A DNA stretch of 25,425 nucleotides from Gallispira sp964526435 (GTDB taxonomy: Bacteria > Bacillota > Clostridia > Lachnospirales > CAG-274). Position numbers and translations under genes: made by a program. Location of the stretch: assembly GCA_964526435.1 (NCBI GenBank), contig CAZGIC010000017.1:1-25425 (forward strand), given 5' to 3'. The notes beneath the pieces are model-generated. The model was not told the DNA's origin and searched no databases. It saw only the letters and a list, made by a program, of their open reading frames with translations. Shown here piece after piece: positions 1 through 9,471 of this stretch (positions within the stretch are counted from its first letter, which is position 1; every line of letters begins with the position of its first letter).

Positions 1-2899
1 GTTGATGCAATTCATTATCGTTTAATTTATCCGAACTAAGCTTTACCTCTGTTTCATCATATTTACTTTCATAAAGCATATGATTTTCCACTGTTACTGT
101 AAATATAAACTGAGGTTCATCAGTACTTTCTATTTCTTCTTTTATGACATCTGCAAGTGCTTCGTCTTTAAACCAACCGTCATCTGCCACATTCTCATCA
201 GAAAAATCAAGATCTTTCTTCTGAATAAATTTATCAAAGCCCATTGCACTATAAATAATATTCCTATTATAATAACCACCGTCATTTGGATGTATAGCCG
301 TTGTACTATAACCGTTTTTTAAAAATTCACCTGCTAGTCCAGGTATATAGGTATTCTCACTATTCCAATAAGTTACATACGGTACAATATTATCCAAGAA
401 GAAGAAATTACTCATCCCTGTAAGAGCTTCAAATTCAACTGACGCTGTTCCCCCGCCATATTTAGGCGAAATAGTCTTTGCTTTTTCATATTTACGAATA
501 TTTTCATCAACATCCAAAGAAAAATCAACATCAGGAACTGTGGCAACATCAAACATTGACTCCTCCATTATCAATATTACATTTGGCTTCACATCTGATA
601 CCACGCTTCCACCTATGCTGTCAAATTCATTTTTCAGCTCATTCATATATTCTTCACTGTAGTTTTCTCCAGGCTTAGGAAATATTTTTAATAATTCTCT
701 GTACTTAGTATAACTGTATGTTATAAGCCCTTCCTTTTTTATGCAGTCCTTGGCAACAAGCCATGTTTGTGTTACATCAAAGCCCATATCTATAAAAGCA
801 TTTTTATCAATCATATTTGATAAGGTAAAAATCATAAAAACACTAACAGCAGAAATATATAAATTAGGCGTATATTTTTTAATATATTTTCTATTTTTAA
901 TAATTAAAAACAATGCAATACACATAACAACAAAAATGATAAACCAAAAAAGAATTTCTGGTACATATACGAATACAATTCCAAAAAAATCTTTTATTTG
1001 CAAAATATCCATGGGTAGAAATATTGTATCATGATATTTAAGCTTTATAAAATTCCCTATAAAGAAAAACAGGTATACTAAAAAAGCCAATATATTTCCC
1101 AAAACTTTTCCCAATAGATTTCTCACAGAAAAATAAATAACTCCCCAAAGCATTACATTTACCCAAAGGGTTTTAGATCCAATAAATCCCCATACTGCAG
1201 TTTTTAAAGAAATTTCCTCAAAAAATACTTTTGCTAAAACTTCCAGAGAAGCTGTCATAACAAATACTATAAGTGCTTCTATAAGCATTGAAATAACCTT
1301 TTCTTTACTAATCTTATAAGTACACTTGTTTTCCCTCTCACCCTTGTACAAAATTGATGCCGTATTAATAAATACATATATGCAGAGCATAGAAATAAAT
1401 AAATTGACACACTGACCTCCATTTGTAGCAGAAAATAGATTAAACATTCCCACTTCAGGAATAAATAAATAGGTACATAAAGAGGATAGTATCAAAACTA
1501 TATACAATAAATTCTTATATTTTCCATCATATTTTTCTATACAGCCATATCTGCAAGAATAAAATCCAATTAATGCCATAGGCACAACAGCTACTATCGC
1601 TGCTTTTAAACATAAAACAAATGATAACATAAGTAAAGCTGCAATTACTAATTTACCTGTTTTTAGAACAAAAGTATTAATACCGGAATTATTTTGTGTT
1701 TCTGTTTTTCCTCCCAGAAGCATACCAATTGCAGATACCAACATCAGGACTATCCAAATAAAAATCTTTGATATATAACCTGATATTTCATCCATAACAG
1801 CTGTTTTAAGAACATCATCTCTGTTAAACTCAATATTATCAATTCCGATGCTTACACCACTTGAATAAGTAAGATCAAATCTGAAAGCATTTATTTTTTT
1901 TAAATATTTAGGAATAAAGATTGTATTTTCACCATCATTTAAATGATAATTTAAAAGTTCAAATCCATCACTTTCTATTTCATAAAAAATATAAAGCTCA
2001 CTGTTAGCATCATCTTCTGACTGATTCCAGCTATTAAGATTTATTGTTATTGTTCTTACATTATTCCCTGTTTCATAAGGTACATATATCCATGAGTCAT
2101 ATCCTGTTGATGTAAAAATTTTATTGCTCTCATCTATTTCAAAATCACTTGCTCCCTTTACAAGTTCATTGAAATCCATTATTCTTTCCTTATATAGAAC
2201 TTTTGTACTAAACAACAAAGAAATTATATATACCAAAACAACTGTTCCAATTAACAAACATACACCAGATACTGTTTTTCTTCTGTTATATCTAAATTTT
2301 TTTATATTTATTACAAAATAACAGGAAGCAAAAATTATGATGCAAGGAATTAAAATATAGCATATAAACACAGGTATAAGATACAAATATCCATAAATAT
2401 CTTGAATTTTATCATTGAAAAGACTAATGTATGCTTTTGCATCATTAAAAATAACTCTATCTATCCCTATTTCTTGCCCTTCACCAATCAGGAGATCGAA
2501 TCTTACTGAAGATATATTATCATCTCTTACTCTTATAACATTTTCGCCAAGAACAAAAGTTTTAACATATCTAGTAAAACTCTGATCATCATGCATAACA
2601 AAAATTTCAGAACTTGTATAATTTTCTGAAAGATAATTTACATCTATTGTTATTGTTTTTATTTCTGTACCTTTTTCTACATTGTATACAATCCATGGAT
2701 CATCGCTTAGCGACAAAAGTCTACTATTGTTTACTTCAAACTCTTTTATCTCTGCAGCATTATTTATAAGTTCATCAAACGTCACATCTGCACTTTCATA
2801 ATTTTTCCCAAAAGTACTATAACTTATAAATCCTAAAGCAATCAAAACAATTACTACAGCTACAATAATAAATTTTCTTCCATGAAAAATATGCTGCAT
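1..2899 (-). CDS. LtaS/GacH-family membrane phosphoglycerol transferase, C-terminus beyond window edge
   Basis: An open frame starts at the ATG at 2899 (GAGGTG ribosome site, 6-nt spacing) and runs about 966 codons with no stop to the left edge. One N-terminal membrane helix (residues ~9-25) is followed by a beta-rich extracytoplasmic module (~40-153), two helices (~167-228), a second similar module (~237-361), a multi-helix membrane block (~370-700), and then an alkaline-phosphatase/sulfatase-type domain. Visible active-site elements are PNVILIMEES (metal-ligand Glu near 779), GGGTASVEFE (probable catalytic Thr818) and VENH (His940). The late Asp-His metal pair expected of LtaS lies beyond the edge. 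Family members transfer glycerol phosphate from phosphatidylglycerol to lipoteichoic acid or, for GacH, to a rhamnose wall polysaccharide. As last visible gene of a Wzm/Wzt operon it probably decorates the exported glycan. The duplicated N-terminal modules are extra to ordinary LtaS or GacH. Family call firm; substrate inferred. Confidence 0.85.
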   Translation of the reverse strand, partial: MQHIFHGRKFIIVAVVIVLIALGFISYSTFGKNYESADVTFDELINNAAEIKEFEVNNSRLLSLSDDPWIVYNVEKGTEIKTITIDVNYLSENYTSSEIFVMHDDQSFTRYVKTFVLGENVIRVRDDNISSVRFDLLIGEGQEIGIDRVIFNDAKAYISLFNDKIQDIYGYLYLIPVFICYILIPCIIIFASCYFVINIKKFRYNRRKTVSGVCLLIGTVVLVYIISLLFSTKVLYKERIMDFNELVKGASDFEIDESNKIFTSTGYDSWIYVPYETGNNVRTITINLNSWNQSEDDANSELYIFYEIESDGFELLNYHLNDGENTIFIPKYLKKINAFRFDLTYSSGVSIGIDNIEFNRDDVLKTAVMDEISGYISKIFIWIVLMLVSAIGMLLGGKTETQNNSGINTFVLKTGKLVIAALLMLSFVLCLKAAIVAVVPMALIGFYSCRYGCIEKYDGKYKNLLYIVLILSSLCTYLFIPEVGMFNLFSATNGGQCVNLFISMLCIYVFINTASILYKGERENKCTYKISKEKVISMLIEALIVFVMTASLEVLAKVFFEEISLKTAVWGFIGSKTLWVNVMLWGVIYFSVRNLLGKVLGNILAFLVYLFFFIGNFIKLKYHDTIFLPMDILQIKDFFGIVFVYVPEILFWFIIFVVMCIALFLIIKNRKYIKKYTPNLYISAVSVFMIFTLSNMIDKNAFIDMGFDVTQTWLVAKDCIKKEGLITYSYTKYRELLKIFPKPGENYSEEYMNELKNEFDSIGGSVVSDVKPNVILIMEESMFDVATVPDVDFSLDVDENIRKYEKAKTISPKYGGGTASVEFEALTGMSNFFFLDNIVPYVTYWNSENTYIPGLAGEFLKNGYSTTAIHPNDGGYYNRNIIYSAMGFDKFIQKKDLDFSDENVADDGWFKDEALADVIKEEIESTDEPQFIFTVTVENHMLYESKYDETEVKLSSDKLNDNELHQ

Positions 2900-2950
2900 A
2901 AAATTCACCTCGTATTAATTTTTTCATGTCACAAAACTTTATTCATATTT

Positions 2951-5900
2951 TCAATTCACAATCTCCCATGTCTTATTTCTAACATTAAATTTATGACTTC
3001 CGTTTTTGCAATAATCATCCTGAACTGTCATAATATTTCCAATCTTTTCAGACATCCAGCCCCCCTCAAGGCAAATATCAAACATATCTGCTGCCATACC
3101 GTAATCAACATCTGTTTCCTCTGCCAAGTCTGCTATTGCATTTCCAAAATCATCAGCAAACTTAAGAATGCCACCCTGCAATTCCTTTAACTCATCTGAA
3201 ATAACATTGTCTGACTTATAAACAGCATCAACCCCATTATTACCCTTATTAAAACATATTAGCTGTCCAAATGGTGCTTTTAAAACTGCTTCAAGAAAGA
3301 GCTGATTTTTAAATATCTTGTGCTTTTTTTCATCTTCTTTCTTTAATACAGGGTACATACTCTCACAAATGCAGCCAATCTTTTCAGGCTTTTTATCAAC
3401 CCAGGTACAAAGATATAGTCCCTTTTGTTTGTTTTCCAAAAGCTTCGCCATATAATACTGAATTGTTCCTGAATACCCTACATCAACTATAATACCATTG
3501 CTTTCAGCACCCATAGACTTAATATACTCAATATAGTTACTTCTTTCTTCTTCAGCCCTTTCAAATATTTGCTCCATATAAGGGCTTAAACTTCCCATTA
3601 CAGCTTCAATATCCTCAGGCATAGCAACTTCTCTGTCACTCATACCCTCAAATAATGTCATACCCAGTCTTGATAAAAGCAGATTTTCAAGTGTACCTCT
3701 GTAAAATTGAACCAGTATACTCTTAACATCTTCTCTGTTTCTTATTGCCGCAACTGACACAGCTCTTCTGGACGCAAGAAAATAACAGGATTTTCTCATA
3801 TGATTTTTATTTGAATTAAATATATTTTTATAAACCTGCTCAAAAATATATCCCTCTCTTGCAAGGAACATAAGCACATCATTATTTTCAGTTTTTTTAT
3901 TGAGCCATAGACTAAATGCAGAAAACAGCGGACCAAATGCAGTGTAACCCATTATGTCATATTCATTTATAACAGGCTCTCCACTACTGCTTTGACAAAA
4001 AGGAGAGTTATATATTCCTCCGTTTATAAACATACCAAGCATAATTCTATCAGCAATTGAACCATTTACATATGGCTTAAACTTATCATAATATTGGCTC
4101 ATCTTGAATGCTGTTCTTGGATTTATTATAAAGAAAGTCTGTTTAAGCCTGTCTCCCACAAGCTGTATATCAGAACGGGGATTATCACCCACATGTATTG
4201 TATTGTATCCACCATATACTTCAAAAAATTTATCCCAGATGGAATTGTTATCTTTTCTCATTCCCTTTTCACAGGATATCCATATATCATCGTATCCTTC
4301 ATAGCCGCATTTATTAAGTATTCTCTCAACAATACCGGAAGTAAGATACATATCACTAACAAGCACGATTTTTTTACCACATGCCTTAATATGGTTAAAT
4401 ATTTTAAGCATATCTCTCCGTGGAATGCACAAATTCATTTCAAGTTCAATTTCCATATTTTTAATTTTTTCTGCCGTATTCTCTGATATTTTCATAACCT
4501 CAGGCAGTTTTTTATAAATTTCGTCAATTGAAGTATATTCCTTTTTTTCTTCCCACGCAAGTGCTTCTGCCTTTTTCCTTAACTTAAGGAAACTGCACTC
4601 TATTCCCAACTCTTTTTTTATTTTATTTTCCATAATTTCAAAAATATCATCAGGAGAATAAACGCACCTTGTAATAAGTGTATCAAATATATCAAAGCTA
4701 ACAACATCAAACTGGCTCAGATGATACTGTACCGCTTCATAATCAAGATTAAAATAATCCTGATATATCCTATAGCTTTTGCCAAGAGATATATACGTAC
4801 TGTTAATATCATGAATTGCTTCAATATATCCTCTGCTTCTTGTTACAAAAGAAATAGCTCTTTCAAGAGCATGGGCAATTGTTCCGTCTGTCTGTCCTCC
4901 CTCCTCCGGAAAATCTTCATATTTAAGCTTTCTGTCAAATAATGGTTTAACAGCATCCATTTTTGCCCAAAAGAAACTTCCTACAGGATAATTGAACAAA
5001 CCATCGTCAAATTCAATTCCCATTTCATTTAATAACTTTTTGCCATTATAAGCATTCCCAAGCCAATCCTGAGCAATAAGATGCATATCTCCATATGTTT
5101 CCGGATAAAAAAGACCTACTTTCTTATCTGATTCAAACAATGCAAAAATTTGTCTTACAGTTTCCTCATCTTTCAGCAGACAGTCTAAACTAAACTGTCT
5201 CCATCCATACTGTTCCCTTCCTGTAAAAAGTGATTTTTTACTGTGAACATGTAAAAAATAATCATATTTTTCAATTTCCGGAGCAAACTGCACATATAAG
5301 GGAGCAATATCTCTTCCTCTGTTTATAGTTTCCCTTACATCAACCTTATTTACATGTCTGAGCTTTTTAAACTTCTTAGTTATTGCAGCAATATCGCTGC
5401 CGCCCTTGCATGAAACATACAAATCAAAACTATATGGAATATTATTAAAATAGTTGAAGAATTCATCTAATAAATCAACATAGTAAAGATGAAGATGCAC
5501 AGCTATCCTTTTATCAATCATATTTAAAGGCTCTATATCTTTTTTATAAATAACTCCCGGAGCTCCGCATGGTGCCTGGTACTTGATTTCTTGATGTTTC
5601 TTATACATATTAAGGGCATTTTTCAGTCCATCTCTCTTCACAAAAAATAAAAACTTATACGTTTTTCCTGTTACAGAATTATTTCTCAAGAAATTTTTCA
5701 AGCCGCCTACAGTATATCTCAAGGGAGCTGTAATTTTCCATGAAGTAGAGTTATAAATTTCATCAATCTGGCTTTCTCTTCTCTTTAATTCAATATCCAT
5801 GTATTTTATATGCTCTGATTTTGCCTCTATATCATTTTTCTGTGTATTTATCATATTGACCTGATCATTTATCACATTAGCCTGATCGTCTATCATATTA

Positions 5901-7231
5901 GCCTGATTTTTTATTACTTCACCCTGATCTCTTATTTTATCTGCCTGTATTTTTTCATTTTCAAGGCTATTTCTCAGGTCGCTGTCATATTTTATTATTT
6001 TTTCATTTAAACTTTCAATTACACCCTGTCTTTCACTGAGATTTCTTTCAAGATTACTCTTTTCAATTCTTTCTGTTGAAATTTCCTTAATTATATCATT
6101 GACAACTGAAACATCTGTAGAAACAATAACATATGTCATTTTTATTCTCGTTGTATTATTGTCTGTATAAATGTGGAACTGAGTGTCATCATTTTCAAAT
6201 ACATAAGAATTCTCACTGTACCTATATCCATTAGTAATAAATTCAGGTGAATATTCTTCACCATCACGATAAGCTTTTATGCTTACATCACCAATAATAC
6301 ATATATCTGTTACAGGGTCAATTCTTACAAGTTTGGTTCCCTTTTCAATATCAATATCAATTAATCCTCTGTTTCCACTGTTTACATCATACAGTTTCAT
6401 AAGAGGTTCTATTCCATTTCCCTTTTCACTATAAACTTCAACAACATATTTATTTGTTTCAATTTCATTTTTCAAAGCCCAGTCAACAGCCGAGTAATTT
6501 TTTACATGAAGCTTATTATAAAATTTTCGTGTAACAAAACTTCCCTTTGATACATAACTCTGAAAATTTGACTCCATTTTGTCAAATATACTTACTTCAT
6601 CTGTATTTATATTTAATTTATCAAATATACCATTTTCAACTATTACATTTCTTCTGGCGTTAGCACATATGAAATTCTGTACCGCTCTATACATTAAATA
6701 CTTTATAGGTACAGGAAAATTAAAAGTCCACTCATAATCAATCAAATTGTATCCATTGTTTAATATTACGTTATCAAAAACAATGTCTATATTACTTATG
6801 GAACAACTTTCATATTCTTTTTCAAATTCAACATTTCCAAAAACATCACAAAAATCTTTAGTCTTTTCAAATTTTATTATTGGTTTTACATCTGTAACAA
6901 TATTAAAATATTCGATAATTTCATCTATAGCCTCATCTATCTTATTTGCTACTATCAGTCTGTCAATTTTTTTTGCAAGTGTTTCCCCTTCAATAAACTC
7001 AAACCTTGCATTTTTGCCCTTCAGTTCACATCTGTTAAGCAAAATTTTTTCACCATAACATTTTTTTAGCCTGCTGTAATTTTCAGCCATATTCAGTATA
7101 TGTTCCTGTGCCTCTTCTCCATAGGCGGACTTTTCAACATACTTTATACCATTCTCAACAATAATTTTTGTCTTGATTTTATACTTTTTATTACGTTCAT
7201 TTGAAAATTTAATATATATGATTTCTCTCAT
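2951..7231 (-). CDS. Giant multidomain polysaccharide enzyme: kinase fold, coiled coil, RgpF-type glycosyltransferase, HAD
   Basis: 1426 residues, presumably cytoplasmic or membrane-peripheral. Domains in order: (1) ~1-220, a kinase-like fold with candidate Lys34, hinge EFIEGETL, catalytic-loop D149-x4-N154 and LIDYEW (D165), so catalytic residues look retained; (2) ~230-375, beta-rich module; (3) ~380-490, coiled coil with heptads such as IDDQANV, ending in STSWKITAPLR; (4) ~570-810, rhamnan-synthesis RgpF domain (HLHLYYVD, NRGRDIAPL, HVHSKKS); (5) ~845-1020, HAD-like domain with FDIFDT (Asp847), SDMYLT and HVGDNPRSD; (6) ~1050-1426, a region often found after such HAD domains (FLAREG, ASRRA). 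Known parts imply glycan extension plus terminal phosphorylation; the combination resembles WbdD fused to a polymerase. It lies in the same frame as the upstream methyltransferase, one TAG apart, with its own AGGAG-N6-ATG. Domains 1 and 3-5 are well supported; overall function is inferred. Confidence 0.88.
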   Translation of the reverse strand: MREIIYIKFSNERNKKYKIKTKIIVENGIKYVEKSAYGEEAQEHILNMAENYSRLKKCYGEKILLNRCELKGKNARFEFIEGETLAKKIDRLIVANKIDEAIDEIIEYFNIVTDVKPIIKFEKTKDFCDVFGNVEFEKEYESCSISNIDIVFDNVILNNGYNLIDYEWTFNFPVPIKYLMYRAVQNFICANARRNVIVENGIFDKLNINTDEVSIFDKMESNFQSYVSKGSFVTRKFYNKLHVKNYSAVDWALKNEIETNKYVVEVYSEKGNGIEPLMKLYDVNSGNRGLIDIDIEKGTKLVRIDPVTDICIIGDVSIKAYRDGEEYSPEFITNGYRYSENSYVFENDDTQFHIYTDNNTTRIKMTYVIVSTDVSVVNDIIKEISTERIEKSNLERNLSERQGVIESLNEKIIKYDSDLRNSLENEKIQADKIRDQGEVIKNQANMIDDQANVINDQVNMINTQKNDIEAKSEHIKYMDIELKRRESQIDEIYNSTSWKITAPLRYTVGGLKNFLRNNSVTGKTYKFLFFVKRDGLKNALNMYKKHQEIKYQAPCGAPGVIYKKDIEPLNMIDKRIAVHLHLYYVDLLDEFFNYFNNIPYSFDLYVSCKGGSDIAAITKKFKKLRHVNKVDVRETINRGRDIAPLYVQFAPEIEKYDYFLHVHSKKSLFTGREQYGWRQFSLDCLLKDEETVRQIFALFESDKKVGLFYPETYGDMHLIAQDWLGNAYNGKKLLNEMGIEFDDGLFNYPVGSFFWAKMDAVKPLFDRKLKYEDFPEEGGQTDGTIAHALERAISFVTRSRGYIEAIHDINSTYISLGKSYRIYQDYFNLDYEAVQYHLSQFDVVSFDIFDTLITRCVYSPDDIFEIMENKIKKELGIECSFLKLRKKAEALAWEEKKEYTSIDEIYKKLPEVMKISENTAEKIKNMEIELEMNLCIPRRDMLKIFNHIKACGKKIVLVSDMYLTSGIVERILNKCGYEGYDDIWISCEKGMRKDNNSIWDKFFEVYGGYNTIHVGDNPRSDIQLVGDRLKQTFFIINPRTAFKMSQYYDKFKPYVNGSIADRIMLGMFINGGIYNSPFCQSSSGEPVINEYDIMGYTAFGPLFSAFSLWLNKKTENNDVLMFLAREGYIFEQVYKNIFNSNKNHMRKSCYFLASRRAVSVAAIRNREDVKSILVQFYRGTLENLLLSRLGMTLFEGMSDREVAMPEDIEAVMGSLSPYMEQIFERAEEERSNYIEYIKSMGAESNGIIVDVGYSGTIQYYMAKLLENKQKGLYLCTWVDKKPEKIGCICESMYPVLKKEDEKKHKIFKNQLFLEAVLKAPFGQLICFNKGNNGVDAVYKSDNVISDELKELQGGILKFADDFGNAIADLAEETDVDYGMAADMFDICLEGGWMSEKIGNIMTVQDDYCKNGSHKFNVRNKTWEIVN
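5840..5965 (-). repeat. Six degenerate 21-bp units encoding coiled-coil heptads
   Basis: Six consecutive 21-bp units, each starting CTG on the plus strand (Gln codon on the coding strand), lie at 5840, 5861, 5882, 5903, 5924 and 5945. They encode heptads of pattern I-x-x-Q-x-x-[VMI] at residues ~423-464 of the giant glycosyltransferase. The units at 5861 and 5882 are closest to each other. The in-frame period means a unit could be gained or lost without breaking the protein. Confidence 0.75.
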
Positions 7232-7240
7232 AACTATCTC

Positions 7241-8164
7241 CTATTTCATTAATTCAACTAAAAATGAATTTGAGTAATATTGAAACAATCCGTTGCTTAT
7301 AACTGTATCAAAGACCTTGCTTTCATCAAATGTTATTATTCTGTTATTGTCAAAATTTCTTAAATTATTGCCAAGTTCTCCCACAGCAGGCAAACGTTCA
7401 TCTGTATATATTATTTCAGCAAACTTATAGTCCGGATAAGGATAATAAAATTTACACTTTGTAAAACCTGCATTTTTAAACATATCCTCAAGTTCTGTTT
7501 TCCCAAAGGTTTTAACCCCCGATGAGTTTGTATATCCCTCTATGGATTCATAATACCGGCTGACATGATCTTCTTTACAGCCTGCCCAATATTTCATACC
7601 TAACTTATTTTCAATCCCAATCAATATTTTCCCATCGTCATTTAAATGTTTCCCTGCAATTTTTAAAAATTCAACATAAGGATTCTCTGAACTTATATAG
7701 CTTTCAGCATATTCAAGAACACCTATCAGTGTCACAACATCATATTTTTCATTTATATTTGGCTCAATATCCTGAAAATTCCCCACAATTATTTCAACAT
7801 TTTCATACTCTCTGTTTCTCCAGCCATTTATAAGACTTCTTTTTTTTGAAAGCTCAATACATGTCACTTTCTTACTGTGCTCAGCAAGAGCACCTGTAAC
7901 TGCACCACAACCTGATCCTATTTCCAGTACAGATGTATTATCGTCAAATTCAAACCATCTTACTATATTTTCCCGCATTTCTGACAAATGATACATTATC
8001 TCCCATGAACTTCTTTCATAAATTATTTTATCGAAGTCACTTTTGTTATATTTTTTTACTATTTCTAATAATTCGTTTTCAACTTCACCGTCACAATACA
8101 GATCTTCACCTTTGTAATAATTCAAATTCAGTATCACGTTTCCTATACATTCATTTAAAGCCAT
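7241..8164 (-). CDS. SAM-dependent class I methyltransferase of the polysaccharide operon
   Basis: 307 residues from the ATG at 8164, which sits 7 nt after GAGGTG; a GTG two codons upstream is too close to that site. The Rossmann motif I VLEIGSGCG is at residues 79-87, the acidic end of strand 2 at Glu104 (CIELS), followed by VVTLIGVLEY. It methylates an unknown acceptor using SAM. It sits between the Wzt ATPase (9-bp open-frame gap) and the kinase-bearing giant gene. Its last codons read M-K-TAG-GAG-ATA-GTT-ATG, so the next gene begins in the same frame four codons after the stop. In E. coli O9a, WbdD joins such a methyltransferase to a kinase in one chain and caps the glycan with methyl phosphate; the same job is inferred here. 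It could instead methylate a sugar hydroxyl. Confidence 0.88.
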   Translation of the reverse strand: MALNECIGNVILNLNYYKGEDLYCDGEVENELLEIVKKYNKSDFDKIIYERSSWEIMYHLSEMRENIVRWFEFDDNTSVLEIGSGCGAVTGALAEHSKKVTCIELSKKRSLINGWRNREYENVEIIVGNFQDIEPNINEKYDVVTLIGVLEYAESYISSENPYVEFLKIAGKHLNDDGKILIGIENKLGMKYWAGCKEDHVSRYYESIEGYTNSSGVKTFGKTELEDMFKNAGFTKCKFYYPYPDYKFAEIIYTDERLPAVGELGNNLRNFDNNRIITFDESKVFDTVISNGLFQYYSNSFLVELMK

Positions 8165-8179
8165 TTGCACTCACCTCTA

Positions 8180-9457
8180 TCAGTTTATCTCAATTACAGA
8201 ATTCATATCATAAAAACCCACTGTGTTCTTATCTGAAATAACATTAATATTACATATTTCATAAAGTCTGTGATACACAGTAAAATCTCCATTCATATAT
8301 CCCGTACAGCCAAGGCTCAAAAGATATTCTCCTCCCTGAATATCCATTTTCTGAGTAAACGTTACAGTTTTTATATCTCCTGCTTTCGGATTTTCAAAAC
8401 TAACATCTTCATACATGGTATTAGTCCCTGTAACATCAGTTCCCTGTAAATTAACTATTGTAAATGCAAATATCGGATCACTTACAGCCTGATTGAATTT
8501 CACCTTCATCATTATCTTAAACACAGAGCCCTTGTTTATCTGATTAACAATTTTTCCTCTGTCATCAAATACAGCAAAATCATATATTTCAGCCATACCA
8601 TTGCCATAACTGTTTATTACAGGGTTAAGAGTCATTTTGCTTTTGCACAGTTCACCTTCACCAAGTTCGGAACCCATACTCATTATATCCTCAGCACTAT
8701 CTCCTTCCGCAGTTTCATCATACTGATTTACAAGGAGTTTTTTATAAAGGTCAATCATTTCCGGAGCATTTCCTTCTGCAAGTTTCTCGCCTTTATTTAA
8801 TAGTATAACTCTGTCACAGTATTTTGATATACTGCTTAAGCTATGGCTTACAAAAAGAATAGTCTTTCCCATTTTTTTAAATTCTTCAAACTTTTTATAA
8901 CACTTAGCCTGAAAAAAAACATCTCCAACCGAAAGAGCTTCATCTACAATAAGAATTTCAGGATCTATATTTATAGCAACAGCAAAGGCAAGACGCACAA
9001 ACATACCGCTTGAATATGTCTTAACAGGCTGATGCACAAAATCACCAATATCGGCAAATTCAAGAATAGAGTCAAGTCTTTCATCTATTTCACTTCTTGT
9101 AAAACCCATCATAGTTCCGTTTAAGTATATATTTTCAATACCTGAATATTCAGCATTAAATCCTGCTCCAAGTTCAAGGAGAGCAGAAATTTTACCGCTT
9201 ACCGTAACACTTCCCTCTGTAGGATTTAAAACGCCGGTTATTATTTTAAGTATAGTAGACTTTCCTGCCCCGTTTACACCAATTATCCCTACAGTTTCCC
9301 CTTTCTTTATTTCAAAAGATACATTCCTGAGGGCATAATGTTCTCTGTGATATTTTTTTTTAATTGGATTTAAAGATTCTTTTAATCTGTCCAAAGGCTT
9401 GTCATACAGCCTGTAAACTTTTGTAAGATTATCCACCTTTATGGAAATGTCATTCAT
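8180..9457 (-). CDS. wzt: Wzt-type ABC transporter ATPase with C-terminal glycan-recognition domain
   Basis: 425 residues; start at 9457 with AAGGAG 9 nt upstream. The ATPase domain (~1-250) shows Walker A GVNGAGKST (60-68), the signature YSSGM (148-152), Walker B ILIVDEA (168-174) and the H-loop VSHS (~203). Residues ~265-425 form a beta-rich extension of the Wzt-C type. In O-antigen and wall-glycan export ATPases, such extensions bind the modified non-reducing end of the undecaprenyl-linked chain and license its export. Short teichoic-acid or GAC-type ATPases usually lack this domain, so its presence predicts a capped chain, which fits the methyltransferase and kinase genes that follow. It lies 14 bp after the permease gene and is probably co-translated. 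Family call is firm; the cap specificity is inference. Confidence 0.95.
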   Translation of the reverse strand: MNDISIKVDNLTKVYRLYDKPLDRLKESLNPIKKKYHREHYALRNVSFEIKKGETVGIIGVNGAGKSTILKIITGVLNPTEGSVTVSGKISALLELGAGFNAEYSGIENIYLNGTMMGFTRSEIDERLDSILEFADIGDFVHQPVKTYSSGMFVRLAFAVAINIDPEILIVDEALSVGDVFFQAKCYKKFEEFKKMGKTILFVSHSLSSISKYCDRVILLNKGEKLAEGNAPEMIDLYKKLLVNQYDETAEGDSAEDIMSMGSELGEGELCKSKMTLNPVINSYGNGMAEIYDFAVFDDRGKIVNQINKGSVFKIMMKVKFNQAVSDPIFAFTIVNLQGTDVTGTNTMYEDVSFENPKAGDIKTVTFTQKMDIQGGEYLLSLGCTGYMNGDFTVYHRLYEICNINVISDKNTVGFYDMNSVIEIN

Positions 9458-9471
9458 AAATACAAACTCCT

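Noticed and set aside
80..1034. Plus-strand frames at 80-322, 478-678 and 741-1034
   Set aside because: They are opposite to the uninterrupted 966-codon phosphoglycerol transferase frame, which has clear motifs throughout.
4094..4486. Plus-strand frames of 60-130 codons inside the giant glycosyltransferase, metG, HAD, kinase and clpB genes
   Set aside because: They are antisense shadows of strongly supported genes, low-complexity in composition and without ribosome sites.
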